From contig DAOURL010000005.1 of the NCBI GenBank assembly GCA_030625165.1, forward strand, positions 1 through 37,971: a DNA stretch of 37,971 nucleotides, written 5' to 3'. The stretch is from Methanosarcinales archaeon (GTDB lineage: Archaea > Halobacteriota > Methanosarcinia > Methanosarcinales > Methanogasteraceae). Position numbers and translations under genes: made by a program. Of this stretch, positions 9,599 to 19,645 are shown in pieces (position 1 is the stretch's first letter; every line of letters begins with the position of its first letter). The notes under the pieces are model-generated. The model saw only the letters and a program-made list of their open reading frames with translations. It searched no databases and had not been told where the DNA came from.

Positions 9599-11092
9599 AT
9601 GTACTTTCATCTGATCGGCAACTTCAACACGAGCGCGCCCGCAGATCAGGCAGATGCAGACGTATCAGCCCTCGTAAGCGAGGCAAACGAGACGTTGCTG
9701 ACAAAGGGCGCGCCAGAAGGGAAAGGCGCAAGAATACTTGACTTCCGGATCGAAGATCAAAAGATAAGGGTCGAGATCGAGTCGGATCAGTACGTGCGCG
9801 CCCACGACGCGATTCTCAGGTTGAGAAAACCACTTGCAACCCTTCTTGGAAAGAAATACCGCATAGGGATCCGGGGAATCGAGATCGAGTCTTACGTTGC
9901 GAAGATACCGTCAAAAAATCCGGTTAAAGCAGAAAAAATCCCCTACGTCTCGAATATGGAGTTTGACGGCGACGAGATCACCATCGAGATGGAGATCGGG
10001 GAATCCGAGATCCAGAACAGGATACCCGATCGGATCATCACACTCATCACGGATAAGATCGCGGCAGAGGGGTATGGTGGGAAGGAAGAGCACTGGAACC
10101 TGCTCTGGGAGAGCGCAGAAAAGACCATCGCGTTTAGGGAAGACCCGACACCGGAATTGGTCAAGCGGAACTGGATCAAACACGGAGCATCCCGCGGGCA
10201 GTGGATATACGGTCCTGAGGCGACCCGAATCTTCCGCACCTTCGAACAGATCGTAAAAAAGGAGGTTCTCGATTTTCTCGGATACCAGGAGATGATCTTC
10301 CCGAAACTCGTGACGTGGGATGTCTGGAAGAAGTCAGGACATGCGAAAGGCGTCTATCCTGAGATCTACTACGTCTGCCCGCCAAAAACAAGGGATCCTG
10401 ACTTCTGGGTGGAGGTTTCTGACTACTACAAGGTCACTCACGAGATCCCGCTCGACCTGATCGCTGAGAAGATCGACAAGCCGATCGGAGGGCTGTGCTA
10501 TGCCCAGTGCCCGCCGTTCTGGCCCTTCCTGCAGGGAAAGACGATCGCGGATGATGCGTTTCCGCTTCAAGTATTCGACCGATCAGGGACGTCGCACCGG
10601 TACGAGAGCGGCGGCATTCACGGCATCGAGCGAGTGGACGAGTTTCACAGGATCGAGATCGTCTGGATGGGGGCGCCAGAACAGGTTGTAGAGGAGTCGG
10701 AGCGCATCCATGAGCGGTACAAGTACATCTTCGAGGAGATACTCGAACTTACGTGGCGGAAGGCATGGGTTACGCCGTGGTTCATGGCGCAGGAGGGTCT
10801 GACCGGAACCGCCGGGAGCGAGAAGGTCGGGACGACCGATTACGAGTCGTTCATGCCGTACCGGGACGATTGGCTTGAGTTCCAGAATGTGAGCGTGAAC
10901 GGAGACAAATATCCTCTTGGGTTCAACGTAAAAGCACAGAGCGGTGGTGAACTTTGGAGCGGATGTTCCGGAGTCGGGCTTGAGCGCTGGGCGAGCTCGT
11001 TCTTTGCGCAGAAGGGGCTTGATTACGAGAACTGGCCAGAATCGTTTAAGGAGATCGTAGGCGAACTGCCGAAAGGTTTTGCGTTTATGTAG
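9599..11092 (+). CDS. serS: Methanogen-type (type 2) seryl-tRNA synthetase
   Basis: Start trimmed to [16 protein letters not shown]; '[14 protein letters not shown]', '[19 protein letters not shown]', '[16 protein letters not shown]' match the Zn-dependent SerRS2 family (Cys/Glu/Cys ligands). Confidence 0.88.
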   Translation: MYFHLIGNFNTSAPADQADADVSALVSEANETLLTKGAPEGKGARILDFRIEDQKIRVEIESDQYVRAHDAILRLRKPLATLLGKKYRIGIRGIEIESYVAKIPSKNPVKAEKIPYVSNMEFDGDEITIEMEIGESEIQNRIPDRIITLITDKIAAEGYGGKEEHWNLLWESAEKTIAFREDPTPELVKRNWIKHGASRGQWIYGPEATRIFRTFEQIVKKEVLDFLGYQEMIFPKLVTWDVWKKSGHAKGVYPEIYYVCPPKTRDPDFWVEVSDYYKVTHEIPLDLIAEKIDKPIGGLCYAQCPPFWPFLQGKTIADDAFPLQVFDRSGTSHRYESGGIHGIERVDEFHRIEIVWMGAPEQVVEESERIHERYKYIFEEILELTWRKAWVTPWFMAQEGLTGTAGSEKVGTTDYESFMPYRDDWLEFQNVSVNGDKYPLGFNVKAQSGGELWSGCSGVGLERWASSFFAQKGLDYENWPESFKEIVGELPKGFAFM

Positions 11093-11342
11093 TGGCAGTC
11101 CGGGGTCAGATCTCGTCGGATGTTTCGGGTTTTAAATATCCAGAAAAACCAAAGTCCCAGTCCAGCACAGCGCGATGTGATCGCCACCCCGGCGGCTTTG
11201 AGATATTGCTGATAATCGAGCGAAGAAGCCATGCCTCCATCGCTCCTGCACCGGAAAACCCGGATGACGCGGATCAGTATAATCTCGTGATGCCGACACG
11301 CCACATAAAGTTTTATCTCCCGAACATCCCAAGTAGAGAGCA

Positions 11343-12839
11343 ATGCAGGAGTCACTGATAGTTGAGGAGTTTGCGAATGCGGGATACCAGGTCAGTCCGG
11401 ATGCGGTCGCGCTGATTGGCTCTTACAGCGCGCCTGATACGATCGTTTCTAAGGTGCTGCAATCGCTTGATGATTCGGTGCTTGTGGTGGGCAGGGAGCA
11501 TCTCAACCTCGATTGCGTGAAGATTCCTGAGAAGCCGACAGATAAATTGGCGGAGAAATTAGCAGAGAAATTATCGAAACCAGCCGATGCGCCGGCAGTG
11601 AACATACTCTCGGATATCAGCAATGAATCGACGTGCGTTGGCGAATACTCTGAGTTTGTACGATACTTCCGCGATCGTTACACGCGGTTAAGCGGCATCA
11701 TCAGGGGACGGATTACAGCACGCCCGATCGAGTCGCTGCGCGCGAGGCACAGCGGACGGGAGTATGACAGCGTCTCGATAATCGGCATGGTCTCTGATGT
11801 CAGGACGACATCAAACGGCAACAAACTGCTGGAGATCGAGGATCCTACCGGCTCGTTCCCTGTGCTGGTTCGCCCATCCGATCGCGATATATGGGCTATC
11901 GCATCCGGCATCGTTCATGATGAGGTGATCGGGGTCACAGGTTCGATCACCAGAGATGGGCATCTTATGATCGTAAAGAGCATCGTGCTGCCGGATCTGC
12001 CGAACAGGTACAACCAGACGCTCCCTGGTAGGGGACAGGGCATTAACGGCAGTGAACACGGTAACGGGGACGGTGCGGCTGGTTGCGCAGCACTGATCTC
12101 GGATGTGCATATCGGAAGCGATACGTTTCTTGGAGACGCGTTCTCTGATTTCATCGACTGGCTCGGCGACGGCTCTCTGCCGGTGCAGTACCTGATAATA
12201 GCAGGCGATCTCGTGGACGGGGTCGGGATATACCCAGGGCAAGAGTCTGAACTGGAGATCCCTGATGTCTACGACCAGTACCGATCTGCGGCAGAGTATC
12301 TCGGAAGGGTTCCAAAGAATATCAGGATCATAATAGCGCCCGGCAACCACGATGCGGTGAGACTGGCAGAACCGCAGCCAGCGCTACCCGAAAAGATCAG
12401 GTCGATGTTCTCTGATGATGTGATCTTTACTGGCAATCCCGCGCTTGTCGAGATCCGCGGCGTACGGATCCTGATCTACCATGGGCGGTCGATGGATGAC
12501 CTGATCGCAACCATCCCGAAGATGAGTTACCAGCGTCCGGAGCTGGTCATGATCGAGATGCTCAGGCGCAGGCATCTTGCGCCCATGTACGGCGGCAGGG
12601 TATCGATTGCGCCTGAGAACTCGGATCATTTCGTGATCGACCGGGTGCCGCACATCCTCCACTGCGGGCATGTCCATACCATCGGTATCGACCGCTACAA
12701 AGGCGTTACAGTGGTCAATTCCGGAACATGGCAGTCACAGACCGACTTTCAGAAGCGGATGAACCTCGATCCTGTGCCTGCCCATGCAACGATCGTCGAT
12801 CTTGCGACGCTTGGCACGAAGATGGTCAAGTTTGCGTGA
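11343..12839 (+). CDS. polB: DNA polymerase D small subunit DP1
   Basis: OB-like segment then calcineurin-like motifs 'LISDVHIGS', 'IAGDLVDG', 'PGNHDAVR', 'HCGHVHTIGI', 'NSGTWQSQT'. Confidence 0.9.
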   Translation: MQESLIVEEFANAGYQVSPDAVALIGSYSAPDTIVSKVLQSLDDSVLVVGREHLNLDCVKIPEKPTDKLAEKLAEKLSKPADAPAVNILSDISNESTCVGEYSEFVRYFRDRYTRLSGIIRGRITARPIESLRARHSGREYDSVSIIGMVSDVRTTSNGNKLLEIEDPTGSFPVLVRPSDRDIWAIASGIVHDEVIGVTGSITRDGHLMIVKSIVLPDLPNRYNQTLPGRGQGINGSEHGNGDGAAGCAALISDVHIGSDTFLGDAFSDFIDWLGDGSLPVQYLIIAGDLVDGVGIYPGQESELEIPDVYDQYRSAAEYLGRVPKNIRIIIAPGNHDAVRLAEPQPALPEKIRSMFSDDVIFTGNPALVEIRGVRILIYHGRSMDDLIATIPKMSYQRPELVMIEMLRRRHLAPMYGGRVSIAPENSDHFVIDRVPHILHCGHVHTIGIDRYKGVTVVNSGTWQSQTDFQKRMNLDPVPAHATIVDLATLGTKMVKFA

Positions 12840-12852
12840 TCGATCCATATCC

Positions 12853-13509
12853 CTATCGCCCATATCTCCGCTGGCGCTTCTGGTAGTCCCGCATGATCCT
12901 TAAGAAGTCCAGCCGCCTCATATCAGCGAAATTCACATCTGTGAAATACAGTTCGGAATATATCGTCTGCCAGATCAAAAAATCAGTCAGGTGCTTTCCA
13001 CCTGCACGGATGACCAGATCAGGATTGTGCCTGAAGAGGAGGTGTGATTCGATCATATCCGAATTGATATCATCGTAATCGATCTCTCCACGCTCCACCC
13101 TTCTTAGAATAGCCCTTATCGCATCGGTGAGTTCGAGTTTCCCACCATACCCGATCGAGATATCGAGTTTCACCTCCGGACGTCCCTTTCCGATCGGAAT
13201 CGTCCTCAACCCCTGATCGTCTTTTGTGTATATCCTTGCGATCAGATCGGTTCTCGCAAGTCTGTCGATGATCTGCGAAGCCGCATCCTCTCGCAGGGGT
13301 CCGTCCACGATCACAGCGATGTACACGATGAGCGATCCGATGCCGAGATCTGCGCACCACGAGACAAAGGATTGCAGTTGTTTAGCCCCGCTCGGTGCGA
13401 AGAGATCGCCCTCTGTAAGCGCAAGCGTGAGCCCGACTGGTAGTTCACGCTTTACGATCCGGGAGCGCAGTCGGTGCTCGTATATGCGTTCGTAGATGCG
13501 CTGGAGCAT
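12853..13509 (-). CDS. cis-prenyltransferase (UppS/NgBR-like) family, divergent and probably non-catalytic subunit
   Basis: C-terminal 'NPDLVIRAGGKHLTDFLIWQTIYSELYFTDVNFADMRRLDFLRIMRDYQKRQRRYGR' and 'LDISIGYGGKLELTDAIRAIL' are UppS family; N-terminal DGNxRWA motif absent. Confidence 0.8.
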   Translation of the reverse strand: MLQRIYERIYEHRLRSRIVKRELPVGLTLALTEGDLFAPSGAKQLQSFVSWCADLGIGSLIVYIAVIVDGPLREDAASQIIDRLARTDLIARIYTKDDQGLRTIPIGKGRPEVKLDISIGYGGKLELTDAIRAILRRVERGEIDYDDINSDMIESHLLFRHNPDLVIRAGGKHLTDFLIWQTIYSELYFTDVNFADMRRLDFLRIMRDYQKRQRRYGR

Positions 13510-13730
13510 GACTCGATATTGTGGCGGCGAAAGGGTTATTGGTTGTGCTGTGTGGCACAATCGAAAACTCGTGAAGTCATTTGATTTTTGGACAGTGGCA
13601 GAGGAAGCAAAAAAAAGTACGGATCGAAAATCCCATAAAGAACCGTGTAAGTCATACGCTGGCTGATATAATGAAGATAAGGAACGTTTCTTGGATATAA
13701 TCCAGAATATTCGATTGGAAATGGTATCAG

Positions 13731-13747
13731 GGAGCTTATTTAGCTCC
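13731..13747 (-). terminator. Small hairpin at the 3' end of the lipoprotein gene
   Basis: GGAGC-ttattta-GCTCC adjoining the minus-strand stop codon. Confidence 0.3.
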
Positions 13748-14181
13748 TAATCGCCCCATCTAAATTGTTTTGTTGCTTTTGCAAGCTTTACCTGACGTCC
13801 GGTTTCATCCATATCCTCGATGGTGATGATCACATCGATACGGTCCCCATCATCAGGTATCCTCTTGAGTTCGGATACCAACTCGTATTCACCGGGACCC
13901 GTGTAACTGGCAGACCTCCAGTAACCGATGAAAGATCCCATAGCTTGCGGGTTGTGGATGCATTTCATATAAACGCCCGGGGTATTCATCGGGACGTCCT
14001 GGTATTTCCGTAGTACGCTTGCGGTTTCGGTGGAAACATCGATGCTAACGATCTCCGGATTACCATCATCGTTCTCTGTGACGAGCACCTTTGCCTTTAT
14101 CACTGTTTTCCCATCGGATATGCACCCGGAAGCAGCGATCAGAAGAACAAATAGTATCACAACTGCTCCAGTTTGTCCCAT
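13747..14181 (-). CDS. Predicted secreted lipoprotein
   Basis: 144 aa; hydrophobic leader with lipobox 'LIAASGC'. Confidence 0.65.
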   Translation of the reverse strand: MGQTGAVVILFVLLIAASGCISDGKTVIKAKVLVTENDDGNPEIVSIDVSTETASVLRKYQDVPMNTPGVYMKCIHNPQAMGSFIGYWRSASYTGPGEYELVSELKRIPDDGDRIDVIITIEDMDETGRQVKLAKATKQFRWGD

Positions 14182-14285
14182 ACAAGAGTAAACAGTCTCA
14201 TATTGCTATTAAGTTTTTCGGTATTTGCGGCTTCGTGTAGTCCCAAAGGTGGGGAATAACCCAAAAAATAACATCGGGCTACCCA

Positions 14286-16193
14286 TCACCCTGCAGCCCG
14301 CATCATCTCCCGCACCCGCAGCCCGATTCCTGCGATCACAGCAACCACCAGAAGCCCGATCATCGAATAGACCGAGAGATGCGGAGCGACCACATAGATC
14401 ACCAGATACGCGAACAGAAAGACTGTTCCGAGCAAAACCGAGACCCCGATCGGATCTCTCCGCACAGGCTCTCCGGGATACTCTCGTATGCGGGTGTCAA
14501 GCATCGCTTTCGCACGCTCTCCAGCCGCAGACGCCCCCTCTGAGATGTTCAGAACCCCGAGACAGAGCTTATCCGCAATGATACTGAGCGCTTCAATCGG
14601 GTTCTTGCTGAACCAGACCGCGAAGTCCTTAACAGCCAGCGTTGCATCGATCGTCCATTGTGTGCCGCGTGCGAGCGGGTTGTGGAGGGCCCACATAAAG
14701 AGCACGGCACCTTTGCGGTAGAACCAGTCGGTATCAAGGCTGATCGTGGGCTCGCCTGCCAGTTTCTTGATGAGCAGCAGGAATGCCACATAAGTGAAGA
14801 GCAATAGTTGGATCGTTCCAATTACGTGTGCTGGTGCGTAAGGGTGATACTCAACAGATTGGAACGGCAGAATCCGGTACAGAATCTGTGGGTAGCAGCC
14901 AAGCAGCGTGCAAAGGAAAGCGGTAGCGCCCATCCCGAGCAGCATGTTCATCGGAGGATCCTTTGCTTTGATACCGGCGTCCTTACCAAAGAAGACAAAG
15001 TACGGCAGTTTCAGGCCGGTATGCAGAAACGTTCCGACAGCAGCGCATCCGAGCATCAGAAAGATGATAGCATTGTGATCGAGTGCTGCCGCATGGATGA
15101 TCATCGACTTGCTGATGAATCCGTTAAACAGCGGGAATCCTGATATGGAGAACGCCCCGACCATGTAGAGAATCATCGTCAGCGGCATCACCTTGTACAG
15201 CCCACCAAGCTCGGTCAGTTTGTTCTTACCAGTCATATAGATCACCGCACCCATGCCCATGAAGAGCAGTCCCTTGTAGAGGATGTGGCAGAATGCGTGT
15301 GCGGTTGTGCCGTTTAACGCCATTGCTGTGCCAAGCCCGATACCGCAGACCATATAACCAACCTGACTGATGATGTGGTATGCAAGAAGTCTTCTGATAT
15401 CGTTTTCAAGCACGGCGTACACAACACCATAGAGTGCCATGATCGCACCGAGCCACATCAGCAGTTCAACACCTGCAAAGCCTCTTGCAAGCACGTAGAC
15501 AGCGGTCTTTGTGGTGAACGCTGTCATGAAGACCGCTCCTGTGATCGTTGCCTCCGGATACGCATCAGGCAGCCACGCATGAAGCGGCGGGACTGCGGCA
15601 TTGATCAGGAAGCCGATCAGGATCAGGATCGTGCCAGGGCTGCCGTAGTCGAATGCATCAAAGGCGATCGATCCATCATTCCCCTGTATATACAGGATGA
15701 TCCCGCCGAGCAGGATGACGCCTCCTGCGACATGCACCATCAGGTACCGAAATCCCGCATCGATCGATGCCTTTCTGCGCCGGTACCAGACAAGGCAGAC
15801 CGAAGACCATGCCAGAAACTCCCAGAAGATGAAGAGTGTGAAGAGATCGCCTGCAAAGACGACGCCAAGCGCACTCCCAACATATATGAAAGCGGCAACG
15901 TGCTGTCCAGTCTCCTTTACATGCAGTGCATAGAGCGTCATACAGAATGCAGCGATTGTAAAGACGTATCCGAAGCACTTGCTGAGGAGATCCACCCTGC
16001 CAAGGACCAGATCGTACTCCATGAAATGATGAATCCAATATGTGCCTTCCTGCATGTACAGAAGATTGAAGAACGCCAGAGCGGGAATTGCAAGAAGGTA
16101 CAGCTGTTTCAGACGCCCCGGGATGAGCGGTATCAGAAGAGCCCCTATGATGAATATGGCGGCCGGTGGCACGGTTACGATATCATTTATCAT
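14286..16193 (-). CDS. Mrp/Mbh-type antiporter subunit D-like (NuoL/M/N family), D3
   Basis: 635 aa polytopic; 'FLINAAVPPLHAWLPDAYPEATITGAVFMTAFTTKTAVYVLARGF', 'LLAYHIISQVGYM'. Confidence 0.85.
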   Translation of the reverse strand: MINDIVTVPPAAIFIIGALLIPLIPGRLKQLYLLAIPALAFFNLLYMQEGTYWIHHFMEYDLVLGRVDLLSKCFGYVFTIAAFCMTLYALHVKETGQHVAAFIYVGSALGVVFAGDLFTLFIFWEFLAWSSVCLVWYRRRKASIDAGFRYLMVHVAGGVILLGGIILYIQGNDGSIAFDAFDYGSPGTILILIGFLINAAVPPLHAWLPDAYPEATITGAVFMTAFTTKTAVYVLARGFAGVELLMWLGAIMALYGVVYAVLENDIRRLLAYHIISQVGYMVCGIGLGTAMALNGTTAHAFCHILYKGLLFMGMGAVIYMTGKNKLTELGGLYKVMPLTMILYMVGAFSISGFPLFNGFISKSMIIHAAALDHNAIIFLMLGCAAVGTFLHTGLKLPYFVFFGKDAGIKAKDPPMNMLLGMGATAFLCTLLGCYPQILYRILPFQSVEYHPYAPAHVIGTIQLLLFTYVAFLLLIKKLAGEPTISLDTDWFYRKGAVLFMWALHNPLARGTQWTIDATLAVKDFAVWFSKNPIEALSIIADKLCLGVLNISEGASAAGERAKAMLDTRIREYPGEPVRRDPIGVSVLLGTVFLFAYLVIYVVAPHLSVYSMIGLLVVAVIAGIGLRVREMMRAAG

Positions 16194-16461
16194 AGTAATC
16201 CTCCTCTACCATGATTCCGGAATGCCCGAATGCTTTTGAGAGTATGATGATTAAGATGCAGCAGACAAATCCGTATATCGCACTGAATACCGGTATCTGC
16301 TCGAATGCGAAGCCCTCATGCTCCTCACCATGATCCGAGGCAGCCATCCCGTACTGTACGACAAAACCAAGCAGGCAGCTGATAATAAGACTGACATAGA
16401 GCAAATAAACCATCTTTTTCACAGTTTCTGGATTTTCCAGCCATCTTTCTAAGAACCACAT
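16183..16461 (-). CDS. Small 2-TM membrane protein in the antiporter operon
   Basis: 92 aa; overlaps start of D3 and abuts D2; two hydrophobic segments. Confidence 0.7.
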   Translation of the reverse strand: MWFLERWLENPETVKKMVYLLYVSLIISCLLGFVVQYGMAASDHGEEHEGFAFEQIPVFSAIYGFVCCILIIILSKAFGHSGIMVEEDYYDK

Positions 16462-16463
16462 CG

Positions 16464-17951
16464 TTAGATCCCTCCTGTAACATTTGCAACCGCTATCTCG
16501 ACGATATCAAGAAACATCATCGGCGCGTCTGGCCAGATCCCAATGATGATCGAGATGATCGCGGTCACCACGAGCGGCACCAGCATGGTTAGCGGCGCCT
16601 CCTTATACTTCAGTTCATGGTCCGGCTTCTTGAAGAACGCGACATATATGACCGGGAAGAAGTACGCAGCATTCAGAACCGCACTCACAAGCAGCACCCC
16701 GATAAGCACCATCTCATGCAGCTCAGCAGCACCCAGGAGCAGGAACCATTTGGTGACGTATCCGCCGACCGGCGGCATTCCGATCATGCCGAGAGCTCCA
16801 ACGGTAAACGCAATCATCGTGATCGGCATCTGTCTGGCGATTCCGTTCATATCGCTGATGTTTTCCTTCTTAGCAGTCACGATGAGAGCGCCTGCACACA
16901 TGAAGAGTGTGATCTTCATGAACGCGTGGTACGGGATATGCAGCATCCCGCCTGTGATCCCATGCGGGGTGATCAGGACCGCTCCGAGCACGATGTATGA
17001 CAACTGGCTCACTGTCGAGTACGCGAGCCGTTTCTTGAGGTTGTCCTGCATCAGTGCGTAGACCGAGGCGAGAATGATCGTTATCGATACGAAATACGCC
17101 ATGTAGAGCCAGATACCGCTGTCTTGCATCAGATCGACCCCGAAGACGTAGAGAATGACCCGTACCGCGGTGAAGACGCCCGCCTTCACAACTGCCACCG
17201 CATGGAGAAGTGCGCTCACCGGAGTCGGCGCAATCATCGCGGCGGGAAGCCACGCATGAAGCGGCATGAACGCGGCTTTTGCGCATCCGATCATGAACGT
17301 TATGAACAGGATGATGAGTGTCGTCTGCGGTATCGCGTCCATTCCCGCGATGCCAGCAAATGAGAACTCTGTTGTGCCGGTGTAGTGGTAGACCACAACA
17401 ATCGAGAATAGTAGTGCGACACCTGCGATCATCAGATACGTCAGGTACTTCCTGCCCGAGCTTATCGCCTCAGGCGTCTCAATATGCGCAACGAGCGGGT
17501 ATGTCGAGATCGTCAGTAGTTCATAGAACAAGAAGAGCGTGACGAGATTCGCTGAGAACGCGATTCCAACGGCTGAAGAGAGCGCTATTGCGAAGCAGAA
17601 GAAGTATCTGGTCTGCGCATGTTCCTTGAGCGACCGCATGTAACCGATGGAGTATGATGTCACGAATATCCACAAGAACGAGGAGGTGATCGCGAAGAGT
17701 ATTCCGAATGCGTCAACCTTGAATGCGATCGGAAGATTGGGGAGCATCTCAACAACCGTGTAGGTGATCACATTCCCTTTGAGTATCAGCGGAAGCATCG
17801 AGATCACGAGCCCGAACTTGATAAATGCCGCAACAAACGTCCAGCCCTCTCTCAGGTTCGGGTATCTGCCGGATGCGAGGATCAAGACGGATGCGATCAT
17901 CGATACGAGCACAGCAAGGAGTGGGGTTATTGAATTAATCTCTGTAACCAT
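16464..17951 (-). CDS. mrpD: Mrp/Mbh-type antiporter subunit D-like, D2
   Basis: 'CAKAAFMPLHAWLPAAMIAPTPVSALLHAVAVVKAGVF', 'RLAYSTVSQLSYIVLG'; start trimmed to MVTEINSITPLL. Confidence 0.87.
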   Translation of the reverse strand: MVTEINSITPLLAVLVSMIASVLILASGRYPNLREGWTFVAAFIKFGLVISMLPLILKGNVITYTVVEMLPNLPIAFKVDAFGILFAITSSFLWIFVTSYSIGYMRSLKEHAQTRYFFCFAIALSSAVGIAFSANLVTLFLFYELLTISTYPLVAHIETPEAISSGRKYLTYLMIAGVALLFSIVVVYHYTGTTEFSFAGIAGMDAIPQTTLIILFITFMIGCAKAAFMPLHAWLPAAMIAPTPVSALLHAVAVVKAGVFTAVRVILYVFGVDLMQDSGIWLYMAYFVSITIILASVYALMQDNLKKRLAYSTVSQLSYIVLGAVLITPHGITGGMLHIPYHAFMKITLFMCAGALIVTAKKENISDMNGIARQMPITMIAFTVGALGMIGMPPVGGYVTKWFLLLGAAELHEMVLIGVLLVSAVLNAAYFFPVIYVAFFKKPDHELKYKEAPLTMLVPLVVTAIISIIIGIWPDAPMMFLDIVEIAVANVTGGI

Positions 17952-17961
17952 CATGATCACC

Positions 17962-19473
17962 TCAGGGCACCCCGCCCAATCCAAGCAGTGCTTCTGATAG
18001 CGGTTCAATCACGTAGTGCACCGGATAGTACGCGAAGAATCCGAAGAATACGCAGAGAACAGCCAGTATCACCATCGGGACGAGCATCGTTAGCGGCGCC
18101 TCATCCCTCTTGATGTGCTCGATCTCGTGCGGGTGCCCGAACCAGATGTTGTCGAAGATCCGCCAGAAGTAGACGATGTTAAGCAGGCTTGAGAGCAGGA
18201 TGACAAAAACAAATATCCACTGACCTGCGTCCACCGATCCGAGTGCAAGGTACCACTTGCTCGTAAACCCTACAGTTCCGGGAACTCCGATCATCGAGAG
18301 GGCAGCGATCAGGAAGACGGTGGTTGTCACTGGCATCTTCTTTCCGAGACCTTTGAACTGGTAGAGGTTTCTGATGCCGGTCTTATAGAATATCGCGCCC
18401 GCCACAAGGAAGAGTGCGCACTTCATCAGCGCATGGTTTAAGATGTGCAAGAGTCCGCCCTCCATCCCGATCATGTTTGCAAGACCGACTCCCAGAAGGA
18501 TGTATCCGATCTGGCTGATGCTTGAGTATGCAAGCATTCGCTTGATGTCGCTCTGTGCAATCGCGAGAACTGAACCCACGATGATCGCAAGCGCTGCTGC
18601 CCATGCGAGGATGTTTGTCATCTGGGTCATATCGATCACGAAATCGGGTGTGAAGACGCCGAACATGAACCGGATCATCGCATACGCGCCGACCTTGGTC
18701 ATCAGTCCTGCGATGAGCGCGCTTGCTGTCGATGGTGCGTGTGTGTACGCATCAGGAAGCCACGCATGGAGCGGGAAGAGACCGACTTTGATGCTAAAGC
18801 CCACCATGAAGAATGCGAGTGCAGCAAGAACGACCTTACTCTCATAGACACCGGGGAGGATGTTTTGCATGTCCGCCATGTTCAGCGTGCCTGTGACCGC
18901 GTAGAGGTAGCCGATCCCTAGAAGGATGAACGATGCCGCAACAGTTCCCATGATCAGGTAGTTGAAGCTTGCGACAACGCCGTCCCCGCGGTCGCCCATC
19001 GCAATGAGCGCGTAAGCGGTGAGTGACGAGATCTCAAGGAATACGTAGAAGTTGAAGATGTCGCCCGTGATCGTCATTCCCATGAGTCCTGTTATCAGGA
19101 GCAGGAATACAGAATAGAACGGGGTTGTCTTTCCGGGAACTTCCTTTTTAACACTTTCTTTCGAGTATATCGAGACCATGAACGCGATGAACGCGATTAT
19201 CAGGCAGACAAACCCGTTTAAGAGGTCGATCACGTATTCGATTCCAAACGGCGGATCCCAGCCACCGAGTTTGTATTGGATCGTTCCTGAGTTGATTACG
19301 GTTACGAGGTTGTTTCCCGCGATTAAGAGAACCACAAACATCGCAAGCACCACCCAGTACCACGGGAGTCTGCGGTCGATCCATCCGATGATCGGCGTCA
19401 GGAAGCCCGCGATCAGCGGGACTACGACTGTGAGCACGGGCAGATGGGGTGCGATGAGGTCGAATCCGGTCAT
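17962..19473 (-). CDS. mrpD: Mrp/Mbh-type antiporter subunit D-like, D1
   Basis: 'SIKVGLFPLHAWLPDAYTHAPSTASALIAGLMTKVGAY', 'MLAYSSISQIGYILLG'. Confidence 0.87.
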   Translation of the reverse strand: MTGFDLIAPHLPVLTVVVPLIAGFLTPIIGWIDRRLPWYWVVLAMFVVLLIAGNNLVTVINSGTIQYKLGGWDPPFGIEYVIDLLNGFVCLIIAFIAFMVSIYSKESVKKEVPGKTTPFYSVFLLLITGLMGMTITGDIFNFYVFLEISSLTAYALIAMGDRGDGVVASFNYLIMGTVAASFILLGIGYLYAVTGTLNMADMQNILPGVYESKVVLAALAFFMVGFSIKVGLFPLHAWLPDAYTHAPSTASALIAGLMTKVGAYAMIRFMFGVFTPDFVIDMTQMTNILAWAAALAIIVGSVLAIAQSDIKRMLAYSSISQIGYILLGVGLANMIGMEGGLLHILNHALMKCALFLVAGAIFYKTGIRNLYQFKGLGKKMPVTTTVFLIAALSMIGVPGTVGFTSKWYLALGSVDAGQWIFVFVILLSSLLNIVYFWRIFDNIWFGHPHEIEHIKRDEAPLTMLVPMVILAVLCVFFGFFAYYPVHYVIEPLSEALLGLGGVP

Positions 19474-19495
19474 CGCCTGACCTCCTGTCCATCGT

Positions 19496-19607
19496 TAAAT
19501 TCGTGTGATTCGTTCAAACGTGCTATTCGTGATCCCGATGGGATTTCTATGGTGTGTTCTGGCACGTTTTTAACACGAATTTCACGAATAGACGAATGAC
19601 ACGAATA
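19496..19607. repeat. ATTCGTG-rich palindromic element, copy 2 (inside antiporter operon)
   Basis: aaattcgtgtgattcgttcaaacgtgctattcgtgat ... cacgaatttcacgaatagacgaatgacacgaat. Confidence 0.78.
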
Positions 19608-19645
19608 TATGGGCATCAGATTAGTGATAACTGCAATCGAACCCA

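Noticed and set aside
11092-11358. 88-aa ORF between serS and the PolD small-subunit gene
   Set aside because: Overlaps the PolD start region, lacks a convincing start context and has no domain-like sequence; likely intergenic promoter region.
11811-12350. 179-aa minus-strand ORF
   Set aside because: Fully antisense to PolD DP1, no domain signature.
15375-16214. 279-aa plus-strand ORF
   Set aside because: Antisense to the D3 antiporter subunit; charged, Cys/His-rich composition expected from the complement of a hydrophobic gene.
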